Counted from the first letter of the stretch, positions 35,432 through 47,625 are shown. The stretch is 64,000 nt of DNA from Betaproteobacteria bacterium GR16-43 (GCA_001953215.1 CP019169.1:3100001-3164000), one strand, 5' to 3'. Notes: a model not told the origin generated them from the sequence alone. Program-made: numbers and translations.

Positions 35432-36138
35432 GCGAGGCGGGCCTCGACCTGCGCGGCGAAGATGTAGCCCTCGCCGTAGACGGTCTGGATCAGCCGCTGC
35501 TCGCGCGCCTCGTCGCCGAGGATCTGGCGCAGGCGGCTCACGCGCACGTCGATGCTGCGATCGTAGGCCGGCGCCTCGCGTTTTTGCGTGAGCTCCACGA
35601 GCAGGTCTCGCGAGAGCACGCGATTGGGCCGGGTGAGGAAGATGGCGAGCAAGTCGAACTCCGCGCTGGACAGCGGCAGGCGCTCGCCGCTGGCGCGCCG
35701 CAGCTCGCGCTTGATCATGTCCAGCTCGTGGCCCTCGAAGCGCAGGCCCTGGCACCCGGCCGCGATCTCGGGTTGCTCGGAGCGCTTCAGGATGGCGTTG
35801 ACGCGAGCCAGCAACTCGCGCGGATGGAACGGCTTCGGGAGGTAGTCGTCCGCGCCCGTCTCGAGGCCCACGATGCGGTCGACGTCTTCCCCGAGCGCGG
35901 AGAGCATCAGGACCGGCAAGCGGCTCCTGCGGTCGCGCAGGGCGCGGCACAGCGCCAGCCCGTCGACGCCCGGCATCATCAGGTCGAGTACGACGAGGTC
36001 GATGGCCCGTTCCTCGAGCTCGCGCCACAGGCCGCGCCCGTCGGGGAGGGTGAAGACGCGGAAGCCGTTGCGCTGGAGGTAGTCGGCGAGGAGGCTGCGA
36101 ATCTCGACGTCGTCGTCGACGATGAGGATCTGCTTCAT
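35428..36138 (-). CDS. OmpR/PhoB-family response regulator
   Basis: 236 residues from ATG 36138. The receiver domain has the acidic pair at 8-10, phospho-acceptor D52 ('LVVLDLMMPG') and K102 ('YLPKPF'). The C-terminal winged helix ends 'RLIQTVYGEGYIF', typical of OmpR-type DNA-binding domains. It is coupled to the following histidine kinase gene by a 4-nt overlap. The 169-bp gap to the divergent DUF4397 gene is the likely shared control region; it holds no other gene. Confidence 0.93.
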   Translation of the reverse strand: MKQILIVDDDVEIRSLLADYLQRNGFRVFTLPDGRGLWRELEERAIDLVVLDLMMPGVDGLALCRALRDRRSRLPVLMLSALGEDVDRIVGLETGADDYLPKPFHPRELLARVNAILKRSEQPEIAAGCQGLRFEGHELDMIKRELRRASGERLPLSSAEFDLLAIFLTRPNRVLSRDLLVELTQKREAPAYDRSIDVRVSRLRQILGDEAREQRLIQTVYGEGYIFAAQVEARLA

Positions 36139-36307
36139 GGGCCCTAAGTTGCCACGGGCGGACGGTGCCGCGGCCCGGTAAGTGCATCGAATTGTATCGA
36201 AAGTCGAGGGTTTCCCCGGGACGGGCAAGTCGATTGCAATTGCGCGCGCCCGCGGGCATGGGGGCTTCGTAGCATGGCCGCGGTTTCCCATTCCGCGAGG
36301 TCATGAC

Positions 36308-37591
36308 GTGAAGAAGACACATTCGAAGGGCTGGATTGCGTTCGCCGCCGTGCTGGGCGTGCTGCTGGGCGGCTGCCAGCCGACCGCGAAGGAAGACAAC
36401 GAGGGCAACCTGCGCGTCGTGCATGCGGTGCTCGATGCCGAGGCGCTGAACGTGGTGGTCAAGGACGATTCGAAGGCGACGGGGCTTTCCCTGGGCAACG
36501 TGAGCAGCTACGTCTCCGTGGCCAAGGGGTCGCTCACGACCGACGTGAAGTCCAGCACCAACGGCACGCTGCTGCTCGAAAGGGCGATCTCGTACACCAA
36601 CGGGGACCAGACGCTCGCGCTGTATGGCAAGCGTGGCGCGATGCAGGCCGTGCTGCTCTCCGACGAGACATCCGATCCTTCGTCGGGAAAGTTCAAGGTG
36701 CGCGCGCTGGGCCTGTCGCCCGATGCCGGCATCGTGGACGTGTACCTGACGAACGCGGACCTCTCGACCGTGCCCGCGAACTTCACGAACATCGCCTATG
36801 CCTCTTCGACGGACTTCATCGAGCTCGCGGAGGGCGACGCGCGCTTCGTCTTCACGGCCGCGGGAACGAAGGATGTGCTCTTCGAGTCGCCCACGCAGCG
36901 CTACGCGGCGGGCGGCAAGTACACGCTGGGGGTCTTTCCGACCACCGGCGGGAAGCTCGTCAACGCACTGCAGGTCACGTCCGGCAGCGGTGCCGGCGGC
37001 TCGGTGCTGTCCAATACGAAGGCGCGGGTGAAGGCCGTGAACGCCGACCCCGCCTCGGCCGGCTACAACTTCCTCGCGGGCGGCGCGCCGCTCCTGTCGA
37101 ACGTGCCGTACAAGGGCGCGTCGAGCTACGTGACGACCGGCGCGGGCACCCCGTTGCTCACCCTCGAGGCCGCGAACGTGCCGGGCACGGCGGTGGCCTC
37201 CTCGAGCCAGGCCCTGGGCGCGGCGCAGGACTTCTCGCTCGTGGCCGTGAGCAACGCCGGCACGACGCAGCTCGTGGCCCTGGCCGACAACAACAACCTG
37301 CCGACGACGGGCAAGGCGAAGGTGCGCTTCGTGAATGCGCTTTCCGGCACGGCCGCGGATGCCCTCGTCGACTTCGCCACGCAGGCCTCGGGCATCGCCT
37401 TCCGGTCGGCTTCGGGCTACGTCGAGTTCGTCCCGGGGGACTCGTACACCGTCACGTTCACCACGCCCGGCGGGGTCACCGCGCTCGCCACGCTCACTTC
37501 GGTGCAATGGGTCTCGGCGGGCGTCTACACGGTGTACCTGTTCGGCATCGCGGGCGGCGCCATGGAGGCGCGTCTCGTGCGCGATCGCTGA
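36308..37591 (+). CDS. DUF4397-domain lipoprotein
   Basis: 427 residues from a GTG at 36308 (the upstream open frame lacks a signal). 'LGVLLGGCQ' is a lipobox with Cys23 and Gln at +2, suggesting an outer-membrane lipoprotein. After it come about four repeats of ~95 residues, each starting like 'LRVVHAVLDAEALNVVV', 'FKVRALGLSPDAGIVDVYL' or 'AKVRFVNALSGTAADALVDF'. This is the DUF4397 pattern of beta-sandwich repeats found in extracellular proteins. Function unknown. It is divergent from the two-component genes, so it may be regulated by them (inference). Its stop lies at the edge of the glycine riboswitch promoter. Confidence 0.82.
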   Translation: MKKTHSKGWIAFAAVLGVLLGGCQPTAKEDNEGNLRVVHAVLDAEALNVVVKDDSKATGLSLGNVSSYVSVAKGSLTTDVKSSTNGTLLLERAISYTNGDQTLALYGKRGAMQAVLLSDETSDPSSGKFKVRALGLSPDAGIVDVYLTNADLSTVPANFTNIAYASSTDFIELAEGDARFVFTAAGTKDVLFESPTQRYAAGGKYTLGVFPTTGGKLVNALQVTSGSGAGGSVLSNTKARVKAVNADPASAGYNFLAGGAPLLSNVPYKGASSYVTTGAGTPLLTLEAANVPGTAVASSSQALGAAQDFSLVAVSNAGTTQLVALADNNNLPTTGKAKVRFVNALSGTAADALVDFATQASGIAFRSASGYVEFVPGDSYTVTFTTPGGVTALATLTSVQWVSAGVYTVYLFGIAGGAMEARLVRDR

Positions 37592-37597
37592 TACAAT
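37592..37597 (+). promoter_or_regulatory. Candidate -10 box (TACAAT) for the gcv riboswitch transcript
   Basis: TACAAT immediately follows the DUF4397 stop codon and would start transcription near 37604, just before the first glycine aptamer. No good -35 match was found, so the assignment is tentative. Confidence 0.4.
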
Positions 37598-37606
37598 CCG
37601 CGCATC

Positions 37607-37816
37607 CGACCGGGAGAGAATCCGGTCAGGGGTCAGACCCCTGACTCGATCGCCGAAGGGGTAGCACCCGCAAACTCTCAGGCAAAAGGACCGATCGGAC
37701 CCGGGGCATCACCCCGGACTCTGGAGAGCAGGCGGAGGATTCCGCCCACCGAAGGGGCTAGCGGCGCAGGGCAGGGTCCCGCGCTGTAATCTCTCAGGTA
37801 CCCGGGACAGAGGGGT
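37607..37816 (+). promoter_or_regulatory. Tandem glycine riboswitch
   Basis: Two glycine aptamers in series. Aptamer 1 (about 37607-37730) shows 'CGGGAGAGA', 'GCCGAAGGGG', 'CTCTCAGGCAAAAGGACC' and 'GGACTCTGGAGAG'. Aptamer 2 (about 37731-37816) shows 'CACCGAAGGGG', 'ATCTCTCAGGTACC' and 'GGGACAGAGG'. These are the conserved glycine-binding core blocks. Glycine binding is expected to switch on the downstream gcvT-gcvH-gcvP genes. The 3' end of aptamer 2 overlaps the 5' arm of a strong terminator, so the two structures should exclude each other, giving transcriptional control. Confidence 0.95.
37625..37645. repeat. GTCAGGGGTC palindrome inside glycine aptamer 1
   Basis: GTCAGGGGTC-a-GACCCCTGAC is a perfect 21-nt palindrome (10-bp arms, 1-nt centre). 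It matches the GGGGTCAGACCCC repeat type that is widespread in betaproteobacterial intergenic DNA and shares the GGGGTCAGAC core with the 14640-14988 element. It sits in a variable stem of aptamer 1, where an extra hairpin should be tolerated. Confidence 0.65.
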
Positions 37817-37854
37817 TGTGCGAGCCTTGGCTCGCCCAACCCCTCTGTCTTTTT
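37806..37854 (+). terminator. Rho-independent terminator controlled by the glycine riboswitch
   Basis: GACAGAGGGGTTG (37806-37818) pairs perfectly with CAACCCCTCTGTC (37837-37849), with an inner GCGAGCC/GGCTCGC extension, followed by TTTTT at 37850-37854. The left arm shares bases with the end of aptamer 2. Glycine-bound folding should sequester it and allow read-through into gcvT. Confidence 0.93.
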
Positions 37855-37871
37855 GTTTTCTGGAGAACCGC

Positions 37872-38960
37872 TTGCCTGTGCTCAAGACCACGCCGCTCAA
37901 CGCCCTCCACCTCGCCGCCGGCGCCCGCATGGTCGACTTCGGCGGCTGGGACATGCCCGTCCACTACGGCTCTCAGATCGAGGAGCACCACGCGGTGCGC
38001 AAGGACTGCGGGATGTTCGACGTCTCGCACATGCAGGTGGTGGACATCGAAGGCAGCACCGCACGCTCCTTCCTGCGCCATGCGCTCGCCAACGACGTCG
38101 AGAAGCTCAAGGTCCCGGGCAAGGCGCTCTATACGTGCCTGCTGGACGAGCGCGGCGGGGTGATCGACGACCTCATCGTGTATTTCTTCCGCGAGGATTT
38201 CTTCCGGCTCGTCGTGAACGCGGGCACGGCCGACAAGGACATTCGCTGGCTCACCGCGCTCGCCGATCGCACGCACGGCTCGGTGCACGTGACGCCGCAA
38301 CGCGACCGGGCGCTGCTCGCGATCCAGGGCCCGAACGCACGCGAAGTGTTCTGGAAGGCCTTCCCCGAAACGCGCGCCGCCACGGAGCCGCTGGCCCCGT
38401 TCAACGCGGTGCTCTCGGGCGGGATGATGGTCGCCCGCACCGGCTACACGGGGGAAGACGGATTCGAGATCGCCTTCGCGGCCGAACGCGCCGAAGCGGT
38501 GTGGAAAGCGCTCGCCGCGGCCGGCGCGCGGCCCGCGGGCCTGGGCGCGCGCGATACGCTGCGCCTCGAAGCCGGGATGAATCTGTACGGCCAGGACATG
38601 GACGAATCCGTCTCGCCGCTCGACGCGGGCCTCGCATGGACCGTGGACGTGAAAGGCCCGCGCGACTTCATCGGCCGCGCCGCGCTCGAGGCGAAGGGGC
38701 AGTCGTCGGCGTTCCTGGGCCTCGTGCTCGTCGATGCGGGCGGCGTGCTGCGCGCCCACCAGAAAGTCCTCGCCGCGGGCGGGGAAGGCGAGACCACGAG
38801 CGGTACCTTCTCGCCCACGCTCTCGCAATCGATCGCGCTCGCGCGCCTGCCGCTCGCCACGAAACCGGGCGACACGGTGAAGGTGCAGGTGCGCGACAAG
38901 CAACTCACCGCACGGGTGGTGAAGCCGCCTTTCGTTCGAAACGGAAAACCCCTCATCTAA
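37872..38960 (+). CDS. gcvT: Glycine cleavage system T protein (aminomethyltransferase)
   Basis: 362 residues from TTG 37872 with GGAGA about 5 nt upstream; the in-frame GTG at 37878 is the alternative. '[18 protein letters not shown]' and '[13 protein letters not shown]' are the family's folate-binding N-terminal blocks, and '[18 protein letters not shown]' is the conserved middle. It takes the aminomethyl group from lipoyl-GcvH to tetrahydrofolate, releasing ammonia and 5,10-methylene-THF. First gene after the glycine riboswitch. Confidence 0.95.
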   Translation: MPVLKTTPLNALHLAAGARMVDFGGWDMPVHYGSQIEEHHAVRKDCGMFDVSHMQVVDIEGSTARSFLRHALANDVEKLKVPGKALYTCLLDERGGVIDDLIVYFFREDFFRLVVNAGTADKDIRWLTALADRTHGSVHVTPQRDRALLAIQGPNAREVFWKAFPETRAATEPLAPFNAVLSGGMMVARTGYTGEDGFEIAFAAERAEAVWKALAAAGARPAGLGARDTLRLEAGMNLYGQDMDESVSPLDAGLAWTVDVKGPRDFIGRAALEAKGQSSAFLGLVLVDAGGVLRAHQKVLAAGGEGETTSGTFSPTLSQSIALARLPLATKPGDTVKVQVRDKQLTARVVKPPFVRNGKPLI

Positions 38961-38971
38961 TCCTCACCCAA

Positions 38972-38991
38972 CCCTCTCCCAGGGGAGAGGG
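38972..38991. repeat. CCCTCTCCC/GGGAGAGGG hairpin between gcvT and gcvH
   Basis: CCCTCTCCC-ag-GGGAGAGGG, a perfect 9-bp inverted repeat in the 47-bp gap. The same unit, with the same flanking 'ACCCTCTCCC' style, occurs at 54433-54452, so it belongs to a dispersed intergenic repeat family. It may affect mRNA stability or relative expression of gcvT and gcvH. Confidence 0.6.
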
Positions 38992-39007
38992 ATTTCATGG
39001 AGCTTCG

Positions 39008-39380
39008 ATGAACGTCCCCAAGGATCTGCGCTATACCGAATCCCACGAGTGGCTGAAGGCGGAAGCCGACGGCACGTTCACGGTCGGCATCACGGACCAC
39101 GCCCAGGAGCAGCTGGGTGACATCGTGTTCGTCGAGGCGCCGAAGCCCGGCCGCAAGGTTGCCGCGGGTGAAGCCATCGGCGTGGTCGAGTCGGTGAAGG
39201 CCGCCTCCGACATCTATGCGCCGGTGGCGGGCGAGATCGTCGGCGCGAATGCCGAGCTCTCGAGCGCGCCCGAGAAGGTGAACGCGGATGCGTTCGGCGC
39301 CTGGATGTTCCGCATCAAGCCCGACAACGCGGGCGACGTCGCGAAGCTGCTCGACGCCGCCGGCTACGAGAAATCCGCCA

Positions 39381-39388
<8 letters not shown>
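39008..39388 (+). CDS. gcvH: Glycine cleavage system H protein
   Basis: 126 residues, the normal GcvH length. The N-terminus '[11 protein letters not shown]' and '[19 protein letters not shown]' are typical. The lipoyl-lysine is K64 in '[11 protein letters not shown]'. It carries the aminomethyl intermediate between GcvP and GcvT on its lipoyl arm. It overlaps the gcvP start by 8 nt. Confidence 0.97.
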
Positions 39389-42266
<2,878 letters not shown>

Positions 42267-42281
42267 AGGGCGGGATCCCGC

Positions 42282-42782
42282 GTGGCCATCGAGGTCGTCC
42301 GCCTCCGTGAAGATGCCTCGGAACATCTCGATCTCGTGGCGGCCCGCATGCGCGCCACGCTGGTCGAAGTGCTGGGCCGCGAGCTGGGTGAATCCCTGTA
42401 CTCGCTGGAGTGGTTGAAGGATCGCGCGGCCTCGCACGTCGACGGCCGGTGCACCGGCGCCATCTTCATTGCGAGGGAAGGCGCCGAGGCAACGAACATC
42501 GGGCATGTCATCGTGAGGGAAGAGGCCGACGACGAAGGGCCGCTGGGCCTCGTGTCCACGATCTACGTCCTGCCGGAGGGCCGCCGCCACGGCGTGGCCA
42601 GGCGGCTCGTCGATGCCGCGCACCACTGGTTCCAGTCGAGGGACCTGCATCGGTCGGCCACCGATACGTCGGAAACGAACCTCCCGCTCATCAATCTCCT
42701 CGGCGGGCTCGGTTACGAGATCGTCTTTCGCAGCGACGAGAAGAAGATGGTCCGCCTGATGAAGGACGCCCGGCCTGCCTAG
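42282..42782 (+). CDS. GNAT-family N-acetyltransferase
   Basis: 166 residues from GTG 42282, 15 nt after gcvP. 'VSTIYVLPEGRRHGVARRLVDAA' contains the acetyl-CoA-binding R/Q-x-x-G-x-G/A loop, followed by 'TSETNLPLINLLGGLGYEIV', the usual C-terminal strand-helix of GNATs. It transfers an acetyl group from acetyl-CoA to an amine; the substrate is unknown. It might be transcribed by read-through from the gcv operon. Converges with the SDR gene over a 13-nt gap. Confidence 0.78.
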   Translation: MAIEVVRLREDASEHLDLVAARMRATLVEVLGRELGESLYSLEWLKDRAASHVDGRCTGAIFIAREGAEATNIGHVIVREEADDEGPLGLVSTIYVLPEGRRHGVARRLVDAAHHWFQSRDLHRSATDTSETNLPLINLLGGLGYEIVFRSDEKKMVRLMKDARPA

Positions 42783-42795
42783 GCCTGCGCCCGGA

Positions 42796-43566
42796 CTACA
42801 GGGAATTCGTGGAGTGCCCGCCGTCGACGGTGATCACTGAACCCGTCATGTAGCTCCCCGCATCAGAAGCGAGCAGGAAAAGCGCACCTTCCAGCTCGCC
42901 CGCCACTCCGATCCGTCTCATCGGCACCCGCTTGATCAGCGCCTGGCCCGCTTCGGTGTCGAACATGCCCTGGTTCATCTCGGTCTCGACGTAGCCGGGC
43001 GCGATCGCATTCACGCGAACCCCGTAGCGCGCCCACTCGAGGGCCAAAGCCTTCGTAAGCTGCACCAAGCCTGCCTTCGCCGTCGCGTACGAAGCAAGGT
43101 TGTTGGCCACCCGCAGCCCCAGGATCGACGCGATGTTCACGATGCTGCCGGGCTTCTTCGCGGCCACCATCGCCTTCGCCGCGGCCTGCGCCACGCGAAA
43201 GGCACCATCGAGGTTGGTGGCCATCATGGAGCGCCAGTCTTCCTCGGTGAGGTCGATGGCGGGCTTGGCCGAACCGATGCCCGCGTTGTTCACCACGATC
43301 TGCGGCACGCCGATCGTCTTCACGATCGTCGCGAACGCGGCTTCGACGGATTTCGGATCGGCGACGTCGAGCGAAACCGCGTGCGCCTTGCCACCGGCCG
43401 CGGAAATCTCCGCGACGAGCTTCGCGAGCCGCTCCTGCCGGCGTGCGGCCGCGACCACGATCGCACCCGATTGCGCGAGCGAGCGTGCGAAGGATTCGCC
43501 GAGCCCGCTCGATGCACCGGTCACGAGCGCGACGCGGCCCTTTACGTCGAAGCGGTCGGCTTGCAT
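42796..43566 (-). CDS. Short-chain dehydrogenase/reductase
   Basis: 256 residues from ATG 43566, 5 nt beyond the stop of the M13 peptidase gene. Classical SDR motifs are present: 'TGASSGLGES' (cofactor, T-G-x3-G-x-G), 'NNAGIG', a catalytic Ser in 'IVNIASILG', and Y-x3-K in 'SYATAKAG'. A C-terminal 'GSVITVDGGHS' is typical of 3-oxoacyl-ACP reductase-like members. The Arg residues after the nucleotide loop hint at NADP(H). Substrate not determinable. Confidence 0.88.
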   Translation of the reverse strand: MQADRFDVKGRVALVTGASSGLGESFARSLAQSGAIVVAAARRQERLAKLVAEISAAGGKAHAVSLDVADPKSVEAAFATIVKTIGVPQIVVNNAGIGSAKPAIDLTEEDWRSMMATNLDGAFRVAQAAAKAMVAAKKPGSIVNIASILGLRVANNLASYATAKAGLVQLTKALALEWARYGVRVNAIAPGYVETEMNQGMFDTEAGQALIKRVPMRRIGVAGELEGALFLLASDAGSYMTGSVITVDGGHSTNSL

Positions 43567-43571
43567 CGCGG

Positions 43572-45602
43572 CTACCAGATGTTCGGGCGGTCGGCTTCGG
43601 GCCGCAGCGTCTTCGCGGCATCGCACGAGAACGCCTTGGCGAACTCGGGCAGGTTCTCGCTCGGGCCGCGCACGCGGAAGCGCGCGGGCGAGTGCCCATC
43701 CGTCTGGATGATGAGCCGCTCGCGCTCCGGCCGGTCGAGCCGGCGCCAGGCCTGCGCATATGCGAGGAAGAAACGCTGGTCGGGCGTGAGGTCATCAACC
43801 TTGGCCATCTTCTTGGATTTCGCGAGCGCGCTCTGGAGTGCCAAGTACGCGAGCTTCACGCCGCCCAGGTCGGAGACGTTCTCGCCGAGCGTGAGCGCGC
43901 CGTTCAGGTGCAGGCCTTCGACGCCCACATAGGCATCGAACTGCTTCACCATGCGCTGTGCGCGCTCCTCGTAGCGCTTCGCGTCCTCCGCCGTCCACCA
44001 GTCCTTCAGGTTGCCCTGCGCATCGTACTTGCGGCCGCTGTCGTCGAAGCCGTGGGTGATCTCGTGCCCGATCACGGTCCCGATGCCCCCGTAGTTCAAC
44101 GGGTCGTCGGCCTTCGCGTCGAACATCGGCGGCTGCAGGATGCCGGCGGGGAACACGATCTCGTTCAGGTTGGGGTCGTAGTACGCATTGACCATCTGCG
44201 GCGCCATCCACCAGTCGCCGCGGTCGACGGGCTTGCCGAGGCGGGCCAACTGGCGGCGATGCTCGAAGCGGTTCGCCTCGACCCAGTTCACCATGAACGG
44301 CGCGACCTCGATCTTCGCGTCGGTGTAGTCGCGCCACGTGTCGGGATAGCCGATCTTCACGCGCATGGCCGAGAGCTTCTCGATGGCCTTGGTGCGCGTG
44401 GCCTCGCTCATCCAGTCGACCTGCTTCAGGCGCGCGCCGAGCGCACCCTGGACGTTCTGCACCAGTTCCAGTGCACGGGCTTTCGAGGAAGCGGGAAAGG
44501 CCTTCTCCACGTAGATCTGGCCCAGCGCCTGCGCCATCGGCGCATCGCCGTAGCGGCCGTTCATCATGTCGATCACCTTGCGCGAACGCGACGGCGGCGC
44601 CTTGATCCCGAGGAGCTCCGTGCTGTTGAACGCGAAGGATTCCTGCTCGAAGTCCGCCGGCAGCGTCGGGGCGACCGCGCGCAGCATGGTCCAGCGCAGG
44701 TACACCCGCCATTCGTCGGAGGTGCGCTTGGCGGCCATCTCGGCGAAGGCCTTCATGAACTCGGGTTGCGCGACGTTGAGCGTCTCCAGCTTCGGGGCGC
44801 CGAGCTCCTTGAAGTACGTGCGCCACGGGAAGCCGGAGCCGAGGGCCTCGAGCTGTTCGAGCGTCATCTTGTTGTAGGTCTTCTCGTCGTCGCGCACTTC
44901 GACCGCGGTCATCGAGGCCTTCGCGAGCGCCGTCTCCATGTCGAGGATGGTCGCGGCGTTCTTCTTCGCGAGCTCCGGCTTGTTCTCGAACAGGATGAAC
45001 ATCCGCTCGATGTGGCCGCGATAGGCCTCGCGGATCTTCTTCGAGCGATCGTCATCGCGGAAGTAGTAGTCGCGGTCGGGCAGGCCCAGGCCGTCCTGCT
45101 CGATCTTCGCGAGATACGACGCGGAATCCTTCGGGTCCGGCTGCACGGAAAACTGGAACCCGGCGCGCATGCCGGCGGGGTGGAAGAACGCGAGCCGCAC
45201 GGCGAGGCTCTCCGGCGTCGTGACCGATCCGGCGCGCGTCTGGAAGTCCCACAGGCGCATGAGCGAGGTCACGCCGATCAGGTTGGTGTCCATGCCGCTC
45301 GCATAGAAGTCGACCGCCTTGCGCTGGGCGCTGCCTGCGGGCGGGAGGTTCTGCATGCCTTCCTCGAGGGCGGTGCGCAGCAGTTCCTCGTTGCGCTTCG
45401 CGATCGCCGTACCCGTGCCCCAGCTCGCGCGGTCGTCGGGGATGGCGGTGTCCTGCAGCCATTGGCGGTTCGCGTATCCGTAGAGGTCGGTGCACGCGTT
45501 CACGTCCTTCGCGAGGCCGGCGACGTCGAGTGCGGCCTGGGTGGCGGGAACGAGGGCGAGCAGGGAGGCGGCGAGTGCGCCGCGACAGAAGCGGGAGGTC
45601 AT
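43572..45602 (-). CDS. M13-family zinc metallopeptidase, copy 1
   Basis: 676 residues from ATG 45602; a signal peptide (about 1-23, ending ATQAA) suggests periplasmic export. The zinc site is HEITH at 513-517 in 'IGHEITHGFDDSG', with the third ligand Glu in 'ENVSDLGG'. 'NAYYDPNLNEIVFPAGILQPP' is the substrate-side block of neprilysin/PepO-like enzymes. It ends 'RPNIW', the conserved C-terminal tryptophan. It should cleave oligopeptides. It lies 4 nt after a close paralogue. Confidence 0.93.
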   Translation of the reverse strand: MTSRFCRGALAASLLALVPATQAALDVAGLAKDVNACTDLYGYANRQWLQDTAIPDDRASWGTGTAIAKRNEELLRTALEEGMQNLPPAGSAQRKAVDFYASGMDTNLIGVTSLMRLWDFQTRAGSVTTPESLAVRLAFFHPAGMRAGFQFSVQPDPKDSASYLAKIEQDGLGLPDRDYYFRDDDRSKKIREAYRGHIERMFILFENKPELAKKNAATILDMETALAKASMTAVEVRDDEKTYNKMTLEQLEALGSGFPWRTYFKELGAPKLETLNVAQPEFMKAFAEMAAKRTSDEWRVYLRWTMLRAVAPTLPADFEQESFAFNSTELLGIKAPPSRSRKVIDMMNGRYGDAPMAQALGQIYVEKAFPASSKARALELVQNVQGALGARLKQVDWMSEATRTKAIEKLSAMRVKIGYPDTWRDYTDAKIEVAPFMVNWVEANRFEHRRQLARLGKPVDRGDWWMAPQMVNAYYDPNLNEIVFPAGILQPPMFDAKADDPLNYGGIGTVIGHEITHGFDDSGRKYDAQGNLKDWWTAEDAKRYEERAQRMVKQFDAYVGVEGLHLNGALTLGENVSDLGGVKLAYLALQSALAKSKKMAKVDDLTPDQRFFLAYAQAWRRLDRPERERLIIQTDGHSPARFRVRGPSENLPEFAKAFSCDAAKTLRPEADRPNIW

Positions 45603-45606
45603 GGAA

Positions 45607-47625
45607 TCACCAGATGTTGGCGCGCTCGGATTCGGCGCGGAGGGTCTTTGCGGGGTCGCACGAGAAGGCGCGCGCGAATTCGGGAAGGTTCTCGAGCGTG
45701 CCGCGCACGCGGAAGCGCGGCAGGGCATGCCCATCGGTCAGCAGGTAGATGCGCTCCTGCTCGGGGCGGGCCTTGCTTCGCCAGCCTTGCGCGAACGACG
45801 CGAAGAAGCGCTGCTCGGGCGTGAGTCCGTCGATGGGCGCACGCGGCGTGCCCTCGAGCGCTTTCTGCAGCGCGACGTACGCGATCTTCAGGCCGCCCAG
45901 GTCGGAGATGTTCTCGCCGAGCGTGAGCTTGCCGTTCACCTTGATGCCGTCCACGCCGGTGAAGCCGTCGAACTGCCGCTCCACCCGCGCCGCGCGCTCG
46001 AGGTAGCGGGCCTGGTCCTCGGCCGTCCACCAGTCGCGCAGGTTGCCCTTCGCGTCGAAGCGGCGGCCATTGTTGTCGAAGCCGTGCGTGATCTCGTGGC
46101 CGATCACCATGCCGATGCCGCCATAGTTCACCGCGTCGTCGGCTTTCGCGTCGAAGAACGGCGGCTGCAGGATGCCCGCGGGGAAGATGATCTCGTTGGC
46201 GCGTGAGTTGTAGAACGCGTTCACGATGTGCGGCGACATGTTCCAGCCGCTGCGATCCACGGGCGTGCCGAGCAGGCCCACGAGGCGCGCCCGATCGAAC
46301 TGCGAGGCGTGCATCCAGTTTTCCACGAACGGGCCGGAGCCGATGTCCGCGGCGCTGAAATCGCGCCAGCGGTCCGGGTAGCCGATCTTCACGGCCATCG
46401 CGTCGAGCTTCTCCAGCGCCGCGACCTTCGTCGCTTCGCCCATCCAGTCCAGGGCGCGGATGCGATCGGCCAGCGCGGCTTTCACGTTGGTCACCAGCAC
46501 CAGCGAACGCGCCTTCGCTTCCGGCGGGAATGCGCGGTCCACGAAGATCATGCCGACGGCCTGCGCCATCGACTCCGTTCCGTAGTTGCCGCTGATGAAC
46601 GCGAGCACGTGGCGCGCGCGCGGCGGCGCCGTCTTCGTGCCCTTCAGCACGCCCGAGTTGAATGCGAAGTGCGCTTCCTCGAAGGCCGCGGGCAGCGTGG
46701 GGGCCGCGTCATTGGCGAGGTGGAAGCGCAGGTAGGCCTGCCATTGCGCGGGCTTGCGCTCGGCGGCGAGGCGGGCGAAGGCCGTGAAGTAGGCGGGCTG
46801 CGCCACGTTCACCGGATCCACGCCCTTCGCGCCGGCGGCATCGAAGTAGCTGCGCCACGGGAAGCCCGGCGCGCGCTGCGAAAGCGCTTCGACGGTCATC
46901 TTGTTGTAGGTGGCGTCGACGTCGCGGCGCTCGGTGGCGGTCATCGAGGCACGCGCGAGCTCGGTCTCGAGGTCGATCACCTGCTCGGCCGATTCGGCGG
47001 CCTTCGCGGCGCCATCGCCCAGCAGCGTGAAGATGCGCTCGACGTAGGCGCGATAGGCCACGCGCTGCGACTTCGCGCGCTCGTCGTCCTTGAAGTAGCT
47101 GTCGCGGTCCGGCAAGCCCAGCCCGCTCTGGCCGATCTCGGCCAGGTAGCGGCTCGAGTCTTTCGCATCGGGCCGGACGGTGAGCGTGAAGCCCGCCTTG
47201 CTACCCGCGCCCTGCAAGCGCGCCAGCGTCGGCGCGAGGGCTTCCGGATCCTTCACGCGGGCGATCTCGGCCAGCAGGGCGGCGAGCGGCTTGGTGCCCG
47301 CGCGCTCGATGGCCTCGCGATCCATGCCGCTCGCGTAGTAGTCCACCGCCTTCCTCTGGGGGCTGGCCTTGGCGAAGCGGGCGGTGCGCCGCGCCTCGTC
47401 GAGGGCCTCGACCAGCAGCGCGGAGTTGCGCTCGCCCAGGATGTCGAACGTGCCCCAGCGGGAGCGGTCGTCGGGGATCACCGAAGCGGAGAGCCACTTC
47501 GCATTCGAATAGGCGTAGAAGTCGGTACAGGCGTCGAGGTCCTTCGACAGGCCCGGGGCGTCGAGCCCGGCGCGGGCGCCGAGGGAAAAGGCAAGGAGGA
47601 ACAGTGCGGCGATTCGGGGTGTCAT
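45607..47625 (-). CDS. M13-family zinc metallopeptidase, copy 2
   Basis: 672 residues from ATG 47625, with signal peptide (about 1-19, ending GARAG). Zinc motif HEITH at 510-514 in 'IGHEITHGFDNNG', third ligand in 'ENISDLGG', C-terminus 'RANIW'. It is clearly homologous to the following gene along the whole length, with shared 'VIPDDRS.WGT'-like N-terminal text, but is diverged enough to suggest an old tandem duplication and possibly different peptide preferences. First gene of a three-gene run (copy 2, copy 1, SDR). Confidence 0.93.
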   Translation of the reverse strand: MTPRIAALFLLAFSLGARAGLDAPGLSKDLDACTDFYAYSNAKWLSASVIPDDRSRWGTFDILGERNSALLVEALDEARRTARFAKASPQRKAVDYYASGMDREAIERAGTKPLAALLAEIARVKDPEALAPTLARLQGAGSKAGFTLTVRPDAKDSSRYLAEIGQSGLGLPDRDSYFKDDERAKSQRVAYRAYVERIFTLLGDGAAKAAESAEQVIDLETELARASMTATERRDVDATYNKMTVEALSQRAPGFPWRSYFDAAGAKGVDPVNVAQPAYFTAFARLAAERKPAQWQAYLRFHLANDAAPTLPAAFEEAHFAFNSGVLKGTKTAPPRARHVLAFISGNYGTESMAQAVGMIFVDRAFPPEAKARSLVLVTNVKAALADRIRALDWMGEATKVAALEKLDAMAVKIGYPDRWRDFSAADIGSGPFVENWMHASQFDRARLVGLLGTPVDRSGWNMSPHIVNAFYNSRANEIIFPAGILQPPFFDAKADDAVNYGGIGMVIGHEITHGFDNNGRRFDAKGNLRDWWTAEDQARYLERAARVERQFDGFTGVDGIKVNGKLTLGENISDLGGLKIAYVALQKALEGTPRAPIDGLTPEQRFFASFAQGWRSKARPEQERIYLLTDGHALPRFRVRGTLENLPEFARAFSCDPAKTLRAESERANIW

